Shown here in pieces: positions 1-9,941 of a stretch of DNA of 64,000 nucleotides (position 1 is its first letter; every line of letters begins with the position of its first letter). Source of the stretch: Pyropia haitanensis (lineage: Eukaryota > Rhodophyta > Bangiophyceae > Bangiales > Bangiaceae). Both the position numbers and the translations under genes were made by a program. The notes under the pieces are model-generated. The model was not told the origin of the DNA and ran no database searches. It saw only the letters and a program-made list of their open reading frames with translations. The stretch spans positions 6,859,485 through 6,923,484 of the forward strand of contig SDUX01000002.1 of assembly GCA_008729055.1 (NCBI GenBank), read 5' to 3'.

Positions 1-289
1 GGCGGCCGGCGTCGCGGAGCGGTGGAGGGGGGGAGACCCGCCGCTGCCCGACTGCGGCGCGCGCGCGCGGGGGCGGGACCCGTGGGGAGAGCGCTCACCA
101 AAAAAAAAAGGGTTCGTGCTTGTACAATCGCAGCGCCGATGCACGGCCGCCCGCAGTCCGTTCCGCCCACCCCTCCGAGCCCTGCCCACCTTCCGGCCGC
201 CGCCCGCTCCTCCGCCCCACCCCCTCCCGCCCCCCCACTCTCCCCGCCCCCCCCCCGCCCCCCCCTCTCCCTCTTCCCCGCTCCAGCCT
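1..289. other. 3' flank of the Spg1-like gene, no gene seen
   Basis: This stretch is GC-rich and C-rich, with an A10 tract near 100-110 and long C runs near 225-270. No reading frame here resembles a known protein. It lies downstream of the minus-strand GTPase and probably includes its 3' UTR. I see no AATAAA on either strand. Confidence 0.5.
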
Positions 290-1008
290 TCAGTACTCAA
301 TGATGGGCTGCCCCGGGCTGGACATCCGTGGCACGTTGCACTTGAGGTTGAAGCGGATGGCGAGCACAATCTTAAACAGCTTTTGCACGTTGATGCTGTG
401 GGAAGCCGACGTAAAGATGAGCGGCGCGTGCATCGCGCGCGCAAACTTGCGCGCGTTCGCCACCGTATCCTGCTGCCGCTCCACCGCCAACGACGCAAAG
501 GTGTCAAACTTGGTGCCGACGAGCAGCGGCACAAAGACGTGGTTAAACCCCCGCGCCTGGCGGTACCACTCCTTGATGCTCTGCAGCGTCAGCCGGCGGG
601 TCAGGTCAAACATAAAGAGGATGGCCGACGCGTCCGCACACACCAGCGGGATCATGCTGTTGAACTCGTTCTCCCCCCCGCCCAAGTCAAAGATGGTAAA
701 CGTGACGGTGCGCTCGCGGAGGGTAATGATCTTCTCCATAAAGTTGATGCCCAGCGTCTGGATGTAGTCCTCGTCGAACCGGTTCTCCACGTACTTGACC
801 ATCAGGGAGGTCTTGCCGACGTACGAGTCACCCAGCAGGCCCACCTTGAGCTGGATGTTCCGCGCGGGGCGCGGCACCGGCCGTGGCACCGCCACCTGGC
901 CGCCGGCAGCGTCGTTGGCTGGGCCACCGCCGCCGCCGCCAGCAGCGGCGGCGGCGGCACCTCCACCGCCGCTGGCGCCGCCCCGGCTGCTGCTGCTGCC
1001 GCCGCCGC

Positions 1009-1053
<45 letters not shown>

Positions 1054-1072
1054 TGCCACCCCCGCCGTTCAT
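290..1072 (-). CDS. SPG1: Spg1/Tem1-like small GTPase
   Basis: A 260-residue Ras-superfamily GTPase of the Spg1/Tem1 (septum-promoting) group; Arabidopsis SGP1/SGP2 are relatives. In fungi the family triggers the septation initiation/mitotic exit pathway. Residues 1-70 are a Gly/Ser/Ala-rich extension. The G domain follows with P-loop GDSYVGKT (about 81-88), a DLGGGEN switch II (about 129-135), GTKFD in place of NKxD, and TSAS. The segments FMFDLTRRLTLQSIKEWYRQ and the tail NLKCNVPRM...PIIEY are diagnostic of Spg1 against Rab or Ras. There is no C-terminal prenylation Cys, as expected for Spg1. Switch II has Gly where Spg1 proteins usually have the catalytic Gln (DLGGQ). I chose the ATG at 1072, just before the Gly-rich leader; the open frame runs to 1888 but without family similarity. 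TGA stop at 290-292. It is divergent from Pus10. Confidence 0.93.
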
Positions 1073-2040
1073 GGCGACGCGCCCGCCGGGACCGCCCCGG
1101 CGCGGCGCGGCGGGGGGGGGCGCACCCCCAGGCGCCCGCGGGAGGCGTCGAGGGGCAGCACCCCGCGGTGGCGTGCCGGTGAGGGGGGATGACAAGGTCC
1201 ACGGGCGGGGCGGCAGCAAGTGGGGGTGGGGACACGGAGGGACGGACGTTGGGGGGAGCAGAGGCGCGGGGCGGGACGCGCCCACCGCGGGGCGGGGGGG
1301 TGCCAGGGAGGGGGGGGGCAGGCCACGGGAAAGCGGGGCGGCCGCCGGCGGCCAGCGCGGCAGCAGCGCGGTCCGCGCTGCGGCGGCTGCGCCTCGGCGG
1401 GCGCGGGCGGGCGGGCGGGCGGGGCGCCGCCCCCTCCGCCGCTGCCGCTCGCGCGGGGCGGGCGATGAGCGCATGGCCCGCCGGCCCGCGGCGGCAGGGG
1501 GGGGGGGGCTTTGCCTCGCCGATGGCTGACCCCCGCCCGCTGGCGTGGCGGTGGGTCGTGCGTCCGCCACGGTCGGGCGCGCGGCTCGTGGACTTGTTGC
1601 TGGCCGGGCCCGCCGCGGCCGGCCGCGCCGACTTGTGTCGACCGGTGCGCGGCGGTTGCCGACGGTGGGTGCAGTTGAACCAGCGGTGGCACAATTACAC
1701 TGACAATTGACCAACTGTGAGGTCCAATGCAAGTACTCTTGACTAAATCGCGGGCCAATACAGGTGCACTTATCGTCCAATTTCTTTGGTGCGGTGCCCG
1801 CCGGCGGCGGTGCCGGTTCCCCACCCACGCTCGCGACGGGGGTGGATGATCCGACTTGACGATTGCCGCGTCCCGCCTCCCGAGGCACTTCCCCCTTGCC
1901 CCCCCCCCCCCCCCCGCCACTTCCGGCCCCCCCCCCCCCCCCCCCGCGCCCCCCCCATCGTCACTGAAAACGATGACCCCCTCCGCCTCCGCCTCCCCCC
2001 CCCCTCCTCCAGCTGCCCCCCCCCCAACACGGCCATCCCC
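1073..2040. promoter_or_regulatory. Divergent promoter region with CCAAT boxes
   Basis: The interval between the divergent Spg1-like and Pus10 genes is GC-rich at both ends but has an AT-richer island at about 1665-1795. Three CCAAT pentamers lie there on the plus strand (about 1723, 1754 and 1777), and ATTGACC lies near 1705. Such islands are otherwise rare in this window, so a bidirectional promoter is the simplest reading. C runs of 15 or more occur at about 1900-1945. No TATA box was seen. The functional role is inferred from position and motif only. Confidence 0.45.
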
Positions 2041-2722
2041 ATGGCCCCCCCGCGGCTGCCGCCGCCGCCGCCGCCATTGCCGCCGCGGGCGCGTGCGCGC
2101 GGTGCGCCCTCCGCGCGCTCGGCGCCCGCCGGTGGCAGGCGTTTGCGGGCGACGAGGCGACCGCCCAGGCCGCCATTGCTGCGCTGGTTGGGCGAGGAGG
2201 CAGGGCAAGGACGGGTGGCGGCCCCGCCGCCACGCCAGCGGCGGCGGCGGCACCGGCGGCGGCGCCGGCGGCGGCGCCGGCGACGGCGGCGACGGCGGCG
2301 ACGGCGGCGACGGCGGCGGCTCCCGCCGCGCCCACCCCCACCGCCGGCACGTCAGAGGCGGCGGTGGCGCCCGCCGCGCCCACCCCCACCGCCGGCACGT
2401 CAGAGGCGGCGGTGGCGCCCGCCGCGCCCACCGCCACTGCCGGCGGGGCGCCCATTGTGTGGGCCCCCCCGAGCCGCCCTGCCCGTGCTGCCTGGGCATC
2501 CTGCAGGACGCGTCGCTCGCGGCGGCGGTCGCGGCGGTGCGGCGGCTGCCGCTCGCGCGGGGCACCCCGGCCGACGTGGCCGCCCGCCTCGCCGCCGTCC
2601 GCCTCGACGGGTCTGACGCGGCGGCCGCCGCCGCGCCGGCGGTGGCGCCGCCGTCGCCGGGGGGGCGGCCGCTGCGGCTGCCGACGCGGGCAACGGCGTC
2701 GCGGACGGCGGCGGCGGCGGCA

Positions 2723-2766
<44 letters not shown>

Positions 2767-4075
2767 GGCGGCCTGGCCGCCGCCCCCCCCCCTGCCCCCC
2801 CCCCCTCCAGTCAGCTGCCACTCCTCCACGTCGGCACCTACCGCCTGTCGGTGACGCTCCCCCCCGCCGCCGACACGGTCCGCTCCCGCGCCTACGAGGC
2901 GGCCGCCGCGGCGGCGGCGGGCGCCGGCTGGGCCGCCCCCCCCCGCGGCCCACTGCCGCTGCGGGAGGCGGTCAAGTGGGCACTCGGCGGCCGCCTCGAC
3001 GCGTCGACGGGGCTCGCCTACACGCCCGGCGCCGGGGGGGTGGAGGTGGGCGTCACGTGGGCGCACGCCGCGGCCGACGCCGAGGCGGCCGCCGCGCTGG
3101 GGGGGTGCGGCGTGCCAGAGCGGCGCAAGCGCCGCTGGCGACCCGGCGGGCGCGACAAGAAGCAGGACGGCGAGGCGGCGGCGGCCGCCGACGCGGCCGC
3201 CGCGTCATTGACCGCCGCCCCCGCCGCGGCGCCGCGCGTGTCGGCGGGCGCCATGGCGCGGGTGGTCGCCGCGATGGACGCGGCGACGTTTGCGGCGCGG
3301 GTGCCCTTCCCGCCCCCCGCGCCCACCGCGGCCGCCACCGTCACCGCGGTCGCGTGCCTGCCGCCGCTCTGCCTGGCGGGGCACTACACCAAGGCGTCCC
3401 GGCGGGTATCCCAGACTGCTTGGTACGATGGCCCGTCGCGCGTCGCGGCGTCGGCCACGTCGGTGGAGGAGCTGCTGCTGCCGCCTGGCCTGACGGCGGC
3501 CCTGTGTGCGCCGCCGGGGCCGGGCGGCGCGGCGGGGGTGACCTTCTCGGCGGGCGGCCGGGAGGATGTGGACGTGCGGATGCTCGGGGGGGGGCGCCCG
3601 TTTGTCATCCGCGTCGCGTCGCCGACCGTCCACGCGGACCTGCTCGCCGCGCCGCGGGCGGCGGGGGCGGCGGCGGCGGATACGGGCTACGCCGCCCTCG
3701 AGCGGCTGATGCGCACCGCGGGGCGGGGGCTGGTCGACGTCCGCGGCCTCGGCGGGCTGCGCCCGGCCGTGGCGGCGGCCGCGGCGGCGGGGGGGGGGGG
3801 CAGGGCGCCGCCGCCGGGGAGACGTGGGTCAAGGACGCGGAGGTGAACAAGCGCAAGCGCTACCGGTGCGTCGTGTGGTTTGACCGGCCCGTGGCGGAGG
3901 CGGTGCTCCGGTCCCGCCTGACGTGGGGGGGGGACGCCGCGGCAGACGGGCTGGCGGCGGCGGCGCAAGCGGCGGCCCGCGCTGGGGGGGGGAGTCCCCG
4001 GTGGTGGCCGCCGACGTCAAGCGCCGCCGCCTCGACGGGGACGGCGGCGGCGCGGCGGCAGCGGCAGAACCGCCC

Positions 4076-4134
<59 letters not shown>

Positions 4135-4531
4135 CGGCGCCCCCCCCCCCCCGCCCGCGGCCGCCGCCGGCGACGCGGCGGCGACGGCGGCGCCCCCCTC
4201 CCCCCCCCCCCACCCCCCCTACCTCCTCCCCGACGGCACCTCCCCCTGGGACGCCACCACCGGCGCGCTGCTGCTGCGGCAGGCGACCCCCCTCCGCGTC
4301 CTCCACCGGCGCACCGCCGCGACGCGCCTGCGCGCCATCACCGCCTGCCGCGTCGTGCGGGCGGTGACGCCGCGGGTGGCGGTGGTGGACGTGACCACCG
4401 CGGCGGGCACGTACGTCAAGGAGTTTGTGCACGGCGACTGGGGGCGGAGCGTGCCGTCGGTCGGCTCGCTGCTCGGCGTCCGCGCGGACATCCTGCAGCT
4501 GGACGTGCAGGGCATTTCCATGGGCGAGTAG
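2041..4531 (+). CDS. PUS10: tRNA pseudouridine synthase Pus10 (frame broken at homopolymers)
   Basis: Similar to Pus10, the archaeal/eukaryotic enzyme that makes pseudouridine 54/55 in tRNA. In order: a CxxC pair (ACARCAL, about 2095), a second cysteine cluster PCPCCLGILQD (about 2480; human Pus10 has CNVCLGILQE), a THUMP-like stretch LSVTLPPAADTVRSRAYEA (about 2850), the catalytic GREDVDVRMLGGGRPF (about 3560-3605, catalytic Asp within), and the C-terminal segments TPLRVLHRR, AGTYVKEFVHGDWGRSVPS and ADILQLDV. TAG stop at 4529-4531. Similarity changes frame at about five places, each at a mononucleotide run: C7 at 2045, C7 at 2464, C10/C11 at 2783-2805, a G run near 3790 and a G run at 3984-3992. 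All key motifs are intact, so I treat it as functional with sequence-length errors. The start at 2041 is uncertain. It converges on the Ulp2-like gene. Confidence 0.85.
2322..2430 (+). repeat. 48-bp tandem repeat inside Pus10
   Basis: Two near-identical 48-bp copies (2322-2369 and 2370-2417) and a partial third encode a 16-residue unit of the type APAAPTPTAGTSEAAV in a low-complexity linker between the two cysteine motifs of Pus10. A (GGCGAC)n tract at about 2278-2320 lies immediately upstream. The length is a multiple of three, so unit gain or loss keeps frame. Confidence 0.8.
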
Positions 4532-4925
4532 GGCAGCGGCGGGCAGTCGCTGGGGGGGGAGGGGGGGGGGGGGGGGCTGGACAGGAAGGGACAGGCGGCG
4601 TGGCGGTGTGGGACTGGTAAGTAGGTGGGGGGGGGGGGGGGGGGGGGGGACGCGGGGGGGGCGGGTGGGGTGCCGTCGCAGAGCGGGTGGCAGGGCAAGC
4701 CAACCGCGGTTCTCTTCTTGGTCCACGCTGCGGCGCCGCGGCGTCCGCCGTGGGCACCCCCACGCGGCAGCGAGCACGCAACACCGGGCGGCGACCGCCC
4801 GTCCCGCCCCCCACGCCACCGGTGGCGGCGTCCCTATAGGCAGCCACACCTCCCCCTGCGCTCCCCTCCGCGCGTGTCACCCCCCTCCCCCCCCCTCCCC
4901 CTCCGCCTCCAGGTCAATGACGCCG
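4532..4925. other. Short convergent intergenic region with long G runs
   Basis: It lies between the Pus10 stop and the possible 3' end of the Ulp2-like gene. It is dominated by plus-strand G tracts, including about 23 consecutive G at 4627-4649. No gene is visible. Confidence 0.5.
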
Positions 4926-4996
4926 TCAACGACGCCGCCGCCTCCCCCCCCCCGCCGCCGCCGCCGCCGTGCGCGGGCGCGGGCGCGGGCGCGGGT

Positions 4997-5041
<45 letters not shown>

Positions 5042-5391
5042 CCTCCCCCCCCCCCCAGTGCGGGAGCATGCCGCGCGCGCGGCGCGCGCGCATCGCGGCG
5101 CCGCCGCCCGTCGCGGCCAGCGCCGACGCTGCCGGCGCGGCGGGAAAGGTGGCGGGCGCGGGGGTGGGGTAGGCGGCGGCCGGTGGAGTGGCCGGCGCCG
5201 GCGCCGCCACCGCCGCCGCTTGGGCGGCTGCTGCCGCCGCTGTTGCCGCTGGGGAAGGGGGGGGTGCGCCTGGGGGGGGGGTGCCGGGCGGGTGCGGTGC
5301 TGCCGCCGATGGGTGGGGGGCGGCCGCAGGGGGCGGCGGTGTCGGGGGGGACGGCGGCGGCCGCCACGGCGGCGGCGGCGACGCGCCGGCG

Positions 5392-5435
<44 letters not shown>

Positions 5436-5609
5436 GGGCGACGCCCACGCGTGGGACGTGTCCTCGACGCGCCAGCCGCCGCGGGCGGCGGCGGCAGCGG
5501 CGGCGGCAGGGGGCGGCGTCGCCCCCGCCACGGCCGGGTGCACCCGCCGCCGCCGCTTGGCCGCCGGCACGGGCGTTGCGGTGGCGGGCGTGGGGAGGGG
5601 GGCGGCCGC

Positions 5610-5640
<31 letters not shown>

Positions 5641-6159
5641 CACGGCGCGGCGGCCACCGCCGCCGCGGCCGCGTCGTCCGCGTTGTCCGCGTCGGCAACG
5701 GCGGCGGCGGCGGCGGCGGCGGCCGCTTCGGCCGCAACGACCGCCGCGGCGGCCACCGCCGCATCGGCCGCGGGCGTCGGCGGCCGCCGCGGCGGGCGGT
5801 GGGGGGAAGCGCCGGCGGCGGTGGCGGCGGCGGCCGCCCCCCCGACGCCGTCCGCGGGGCGGGCGTCCACCAGCGGCGCCCAGACGGGCGCGGTGAGCGG
5901 CGGCGGCGGTGGCGGCGGCGGCGGCGTGGCCGCCGCCGCCGGCAGCACCCGCGACGGCAACGCGCCCGCGGCGGGCGACGGGGAGCCGGCCAGGCTCCGC
6001 ATCATCCCCGTGACGCTGCTCAACGCAAACGGCGCGGCCGGCGCGGCGGGTAGGGCAGGGGGGTGGGGGGTGGGGGCCGCGGCGGCGGCGCCCCACGCCG
6101 CGACGGCGGGTGTGGCGGCGGCCGTGGCGGCGGCGGCTGCGGGTGGGGGGGGGTGAACG

Positions 6160-6203
<44 letters not shown>

Positions 6204-6695
6204 GACGCCGCCGCCCTCGTCCGCGTCCACGTCAAGCACGACGGTCCCACCCGGCGTCGCCGCCGCCGCCGCCCCCCCCCCCCCCGGCGGCGGCGCGTCG
6301 GCAGACAGGTCCATCGGCACCACCCCCGGCGAGGTGCAGTCCATCGGCACGGGCGACGGCGGCGGCGTCGCGACCGCCGCGGCGGCCGCCGCCACCGCCG
6401 CCGCCGCCGAGGCCGCCGCGTGGTGCACCACCGCTTGCACGTCGGCGGCGGTGAGGCGCGGCGAGCCGTCGCGGTGGTGCCCGCCTGCCGCCGCCGCCGC
6501 CGCTGGTGCTGGCGCTGGCGCTGGCGCCACAGCCGCGGCGGCCGGCGGGGGCGCCGCCGCTGGCGGTGCCGCCGCCGTCAGCGGGCGGGCCGCCGCCGTC
6601 AGCGCCGCGGCCGGCCCGTTGGCGGCCGCCGCCACACCCGCCGTCGGCGAGCCACCGGCGGTGGAAGGGTGGGGGGGAGGCGCCGCCGGCGTCAC
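4926..6695 (-). CDS. Probable low-complexity C-terminal extension of the Ulp2-like protease
   Basis: An open minus-strand frame of about 590 residues of Ala/Pro/Gly-rich sequence that joins the upstream protease if the G run at 6765-6774 differs in length. Just after the junction the frame reads ATPACTWGVDFTPTLV, more protein-like than the alternative frame, which stops at 6692. It contains a basic patch AAKRRRRVHP (nuclear-localisation-like), short non-repetitive islands (TSPGVVPMDLSAD, GWRVEDTSHAWASP), and an Arg/Pro or Ala/Pro dipeptide tract encoded by a GC hexanucleotide repeat. No domain is recognised. The true stop is uncertain because further C runs lie near 5042-5056. It could be a separate gene, but I see no independent start or promoter. 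Confidence 0.4.
4972..5041. repeat. GGGCGC hexanucleotide microsatellite
   Basis: About eleven uninterrupted or nearly uninterrupted copies of a GC-only hexamer (one copy has T for C near 4998). In two frames it encodes alternating Ala-Pro or Arg-Pro dipeptides. The alternating purine/pyrimidine-rich GC content could favour non-B structure. Confidence 0.85.
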
Positions 6696-7359
6696 CAGTG
6701 TCGGGGTAAAGTCGACCCCCCAGGTGCACGCGGGCGTGGCTGCCGCGGCCGCGGCGGCGGCGGCGGGGGGGGGGTCCCACCGGCGGGAGGGGCGGGCGTG
6801 CCCGCCGGTGACCCCACCGGTGGCGCTGCTGTCGCCCCGTCGGCCGCACCGACGGTGCCGGGCGGGGTGCCGGGTGGGGCGGCCGGCGTGCCCGCCGGGG
6901 AGGCCGCCTCGGCAGGCGCGGCGTCGGCGGCGGCCGCCGCCACCGCTGGAGCAGACACCCCCGCCAGCTCCGCCGCCAGCGCACCGCCGGTCGTCCCCCC
7001 CGCGGGCGACACAGCCACAACAGCCGGCGCGGGCGGCGCCGACTCCTCCAACATCAACGGCGACGGTGGCGGCGGCGGCAGCGCCGCCGGCGTCAAGGGT
7101 GTGGGCGCTACACTCCCGCTGGCGAGGATCTCCTCCTCGTCCTCCTCGTCATCGTCCTCGTCTGACGAGCCAGCCGCGGCGGCGACGCCAAGCGCCTGCG
7201 CCCGCGTCGGCGAAACCACCGCGTCGGGGCTGGCCGCCGCCGCGGTCCCCACGGCGGGCGGAGTCCCCGCCGGCACGGCCGCCGCGACAGCGCCCGCCGC
7301 GGCGGTGGGGGCGGCGGCCGCAGCGGGCGCGGCCGCCGCGGCAGCGTCCCGCGGCCGCT

Positions 7360-7391
<32 letters not shown>

Positions 7392-8218
7392 TCCCGCTTC
7401 TCCGCCTCGTGCGCGGCCACCGCCCGCGCGTTGGCCGTCATCTGCGCGACGGCCTCGCGGAGGTCAGCGCGCCCGTGCATGACGTGCGCGAGCGAAAACC
7501 AGCCCGGCGCCCCCCCCTTCTCCACCAGCGCCGCCCGCTCCGCCGCGGAGGCGGTGAAAAACGCCGACAGGTAGGAGAGCACAAACAAGCCACAGTCAAA
7601 CTCGTTGGTCTGCGCCGGCACGGGGGGGGTCGCGAGCCGCAGGTTGGACCGCAGCACGGCCTTGAGGGCCGGCAGGGAGCCCGCGCCCGCGCACTTACGC
7701 GCCCGGTACTCGGACGCAATGTACGTGCGGAGGAGGGTGCCCGTCGGTGACTGCCGCGTGACACCGTGGAGCGAGTCGAGGATGAGGATGACGGGCTTTT
7801 TCGGTGGTGCGGGGGCGGCCGCTGCGCCATTGGCAGCGGCGGACGCACCAGAGCCGCCGTCGCCGCCGCCGCCCGCGACGACGTCGGCGGGCCCATCCGC
7901 AGCCGCCGCAGCGGCGGGTGCCACCGCACCGTTCGCCACCCCATCGTCGAGCGCCTCCCCCAGCGGCACCCCCTCCGCCGTCACCCCCGACGCGGCGCGC
8001 AGCTTGTCGGCCAGCACCGTCAGGTGGCACACAATCGCCAGCGACCAGTGGCAGTTCTCACAGATGGGCACCGCGATAAAGTCCATGGCAAACAGGTCCA
8101 CGCCCCGCGTCCACCGACGGACGAGCTCGTAGCCGGGGCAGCCGCCGCCGCCGCCTCCGCCGCCCGCACTGCCGCCGCCGCCGCCCCCCCCGGCCCTCGC
8201 CCCCCCGCCACCGCCGCC

Positions 8219-8250
<32 letters not shown>

Positions 8251-9429
8251 CACCGCCGCTCGACCCGCCCACGCCGGCGGCCTGGCCGTCCACCGAGCGG
8301 AGCTTGTTGAAAAAAAAGCTGTTGAAGAAGTGGCACCGCGGCGCCAGCCGCCGCGGCACCACGTAGCGCGCCACCCACCGCACGTGAAAGTCCACCACCG
8401 AGTCGTTGAGGTACTGCCGCGGCCGCAGGCGCGCCCGCTCGTCCGTCGTCATTCGCACCGAGCCGCGGGCGCGGGCGGGGAAGGTGAAGAGCAGCTCGGG
8501 GGGGGTCGTCTCTTGCACGCCGTCGCCGGCGGCGGCCGCCGCGGCGCCGCCGCCGCCGCCGCCGGGCTCGAGGCCCGCCGCGGCGACGCTCGCCGCCTCG
8601 GCCGCCGCCGCCGCGGCGGCGCGGCGCGTCGCGTCGCGCGACGACTGGCGGCGGCCGGCCCAGCCTGCGGGCGAGCCGCCCTGCCCGCCCGCCGCCGCCG
8701 CCGTCGCCGCCGCGGTCGCCGCCGCCGCCTCGGGCGTGGCGGACCGCGCCGCGGCGGCGGCGGCCGCCCCCGGCGGCGCGTAGTCGGGGTCACCCTCAGC
8801 GCCGCCCTGCCGGCGGCGGCGCTTGCCCCCCCCCCCCCCCCCGCCGCCAGCGGCGGCGGCTGCACCCCCCCCCCCCCGCGGGGCTAATGACCACCAGGTC
8901 CTCGTCACTCCCGCCCGCCATGGACGCCGCGACCGCCGCGACCGCCGCGACGGCGCCGGGGGAGGGGCACGCGCCGCCCGCCCCCCCCCCACCCCCCCCC
9001 GAGCGCCGACGGGCGTGCGCACCAGCGCGGCGGCGGCGGCGGTCGCGGCGTCGGCCGCCGCCCCCGTCTCCGCGGCGGCCGCGCGGAGCCGCGCTATCCG
9101 CGGCGGCGGCGGCGGGAGGAGCGCCGGCGCGACGCGCCGCGGCGGCGTCGCGGCCGCCGCGACGACCGCCAGCGTCGGCGACGGGGCGGCAGGGCGGGGT
9201 GCCGCCGCCGGCGTCGGCCGCGGCCTGCCGAGCGCGGCGGCGCCGACGCTCGCGCCGCGGCACGCGGCGATGGCGGTCAGGTCGGCGGCCGCGGCGCCGC
9301 CCACAGAGCGGGCCCGCCGGCTGCGGCGAGCCGGCGTCGGTTTAAAGACGGGCGCCTCGACGGCGGCGCCGACGGGCGTCAGCAGCAGCGTCGCGGGGTC
9401 CTCGCCGCAGAGGCTGCCGAGGCCGCCAC

Positions 9430-9460
<31 letters not shown>

Positions 9461-9557
9461 GCTACTGTGGCGGCGACCCGCCACCGGCGGTAGGCGCACG
9501 GGTGCGCCGGCGGCGGCGGCGGCGGCGGCGCCCCGCAAAGGGGCGGGCGCGACGGCA

Positions 9558-9604
<47 letters not shown>

Positions 9605-9941
9605 TGCCGTTGGCGGCAACCGCGGCGACGCCGAGCGCCCCCCCCCTACCCCCGCCACGACGCCAGCCGGCAGCGTCGGCGGCGGCAGCGGCGGCGGCGG
9701 CGACGGCGACGGCGGTGGCGGCGTCCCGTCCAGCGGGTGGTGCGTCAGCGATAGTGGCGGCGACGGCGACGCGGCGGTCGCCCCACCCGCCCGCGGCGTG
9801 CCGCCATCGTTGCTGGTTTGAGGGGCAGGAGCGGGGGACGGGGACAGCGCGGGGGCGGCGGCAGGGGCGGCGGCGGTGGGGGGGGAGTGGGGGGGGGGGG
9901 GACGGCGCAGACGGGGGGAGGGAAGAAGGGGTGCCCGCCAT
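6692..9941 (-). CDS. Ulp2/SENP6-type SUMO protease
   Basis: A C48 cysteine peptidase of the Ulp2/SENP6-7 branch, which trims SUMO chains in the nucleus. The catalytic core maps to about 8450-7480: YLNDSVVDFHVRWV, HFFNSFFFNKL, VDLFAMDFIAVPI, ENCHWSLAIVCHL with the catalytic His (about 8050), VILILDSLHG with the Asp (about 7776), and QTNEFDCGLFVLSYLSAFF with the catalytic Cys (about 7593). A large Gly-rich insertion splits the domain near 8150-8270, typical of Ulp2-like members. The N-terminal 450 residues are Ala/Gly/Pro-rich with an acidic patch GSDEDLVVISP; a second acidic tract SSDEDDDEEDEEE follows the core. ATG at 9941 gives MAGTPSSLPPSAP, then the frame shifts at G/C runs 9890-9901, 8992-9000/8981-8990 and 8865-8877/8826-8842. 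The frame stops at 6692, but a shift at 6765-6774 would extend it. A poly(A) tract (12 A) lies about 80 bp upstream of the start. Confidence 0.85.

Noticed and set aside
1073..1888. N-terminal extension of the Spg1-like frame to 1888
   Set aside because: It has no family similarity, crosses the CCAAT island, and ATG 1072 gives a normal Spg1 with a short leader.
2041..4531. Pus10 as a pseudogene
   Set aside because: Breaks fall only at homopolymers, while Cys pairs and the catalytic Asp motif are intact.
4972..5041. CRISPR-like array
   Set aside because: It is a simple hexanucleotide repeat without spacers, in eukaryotic DNA.
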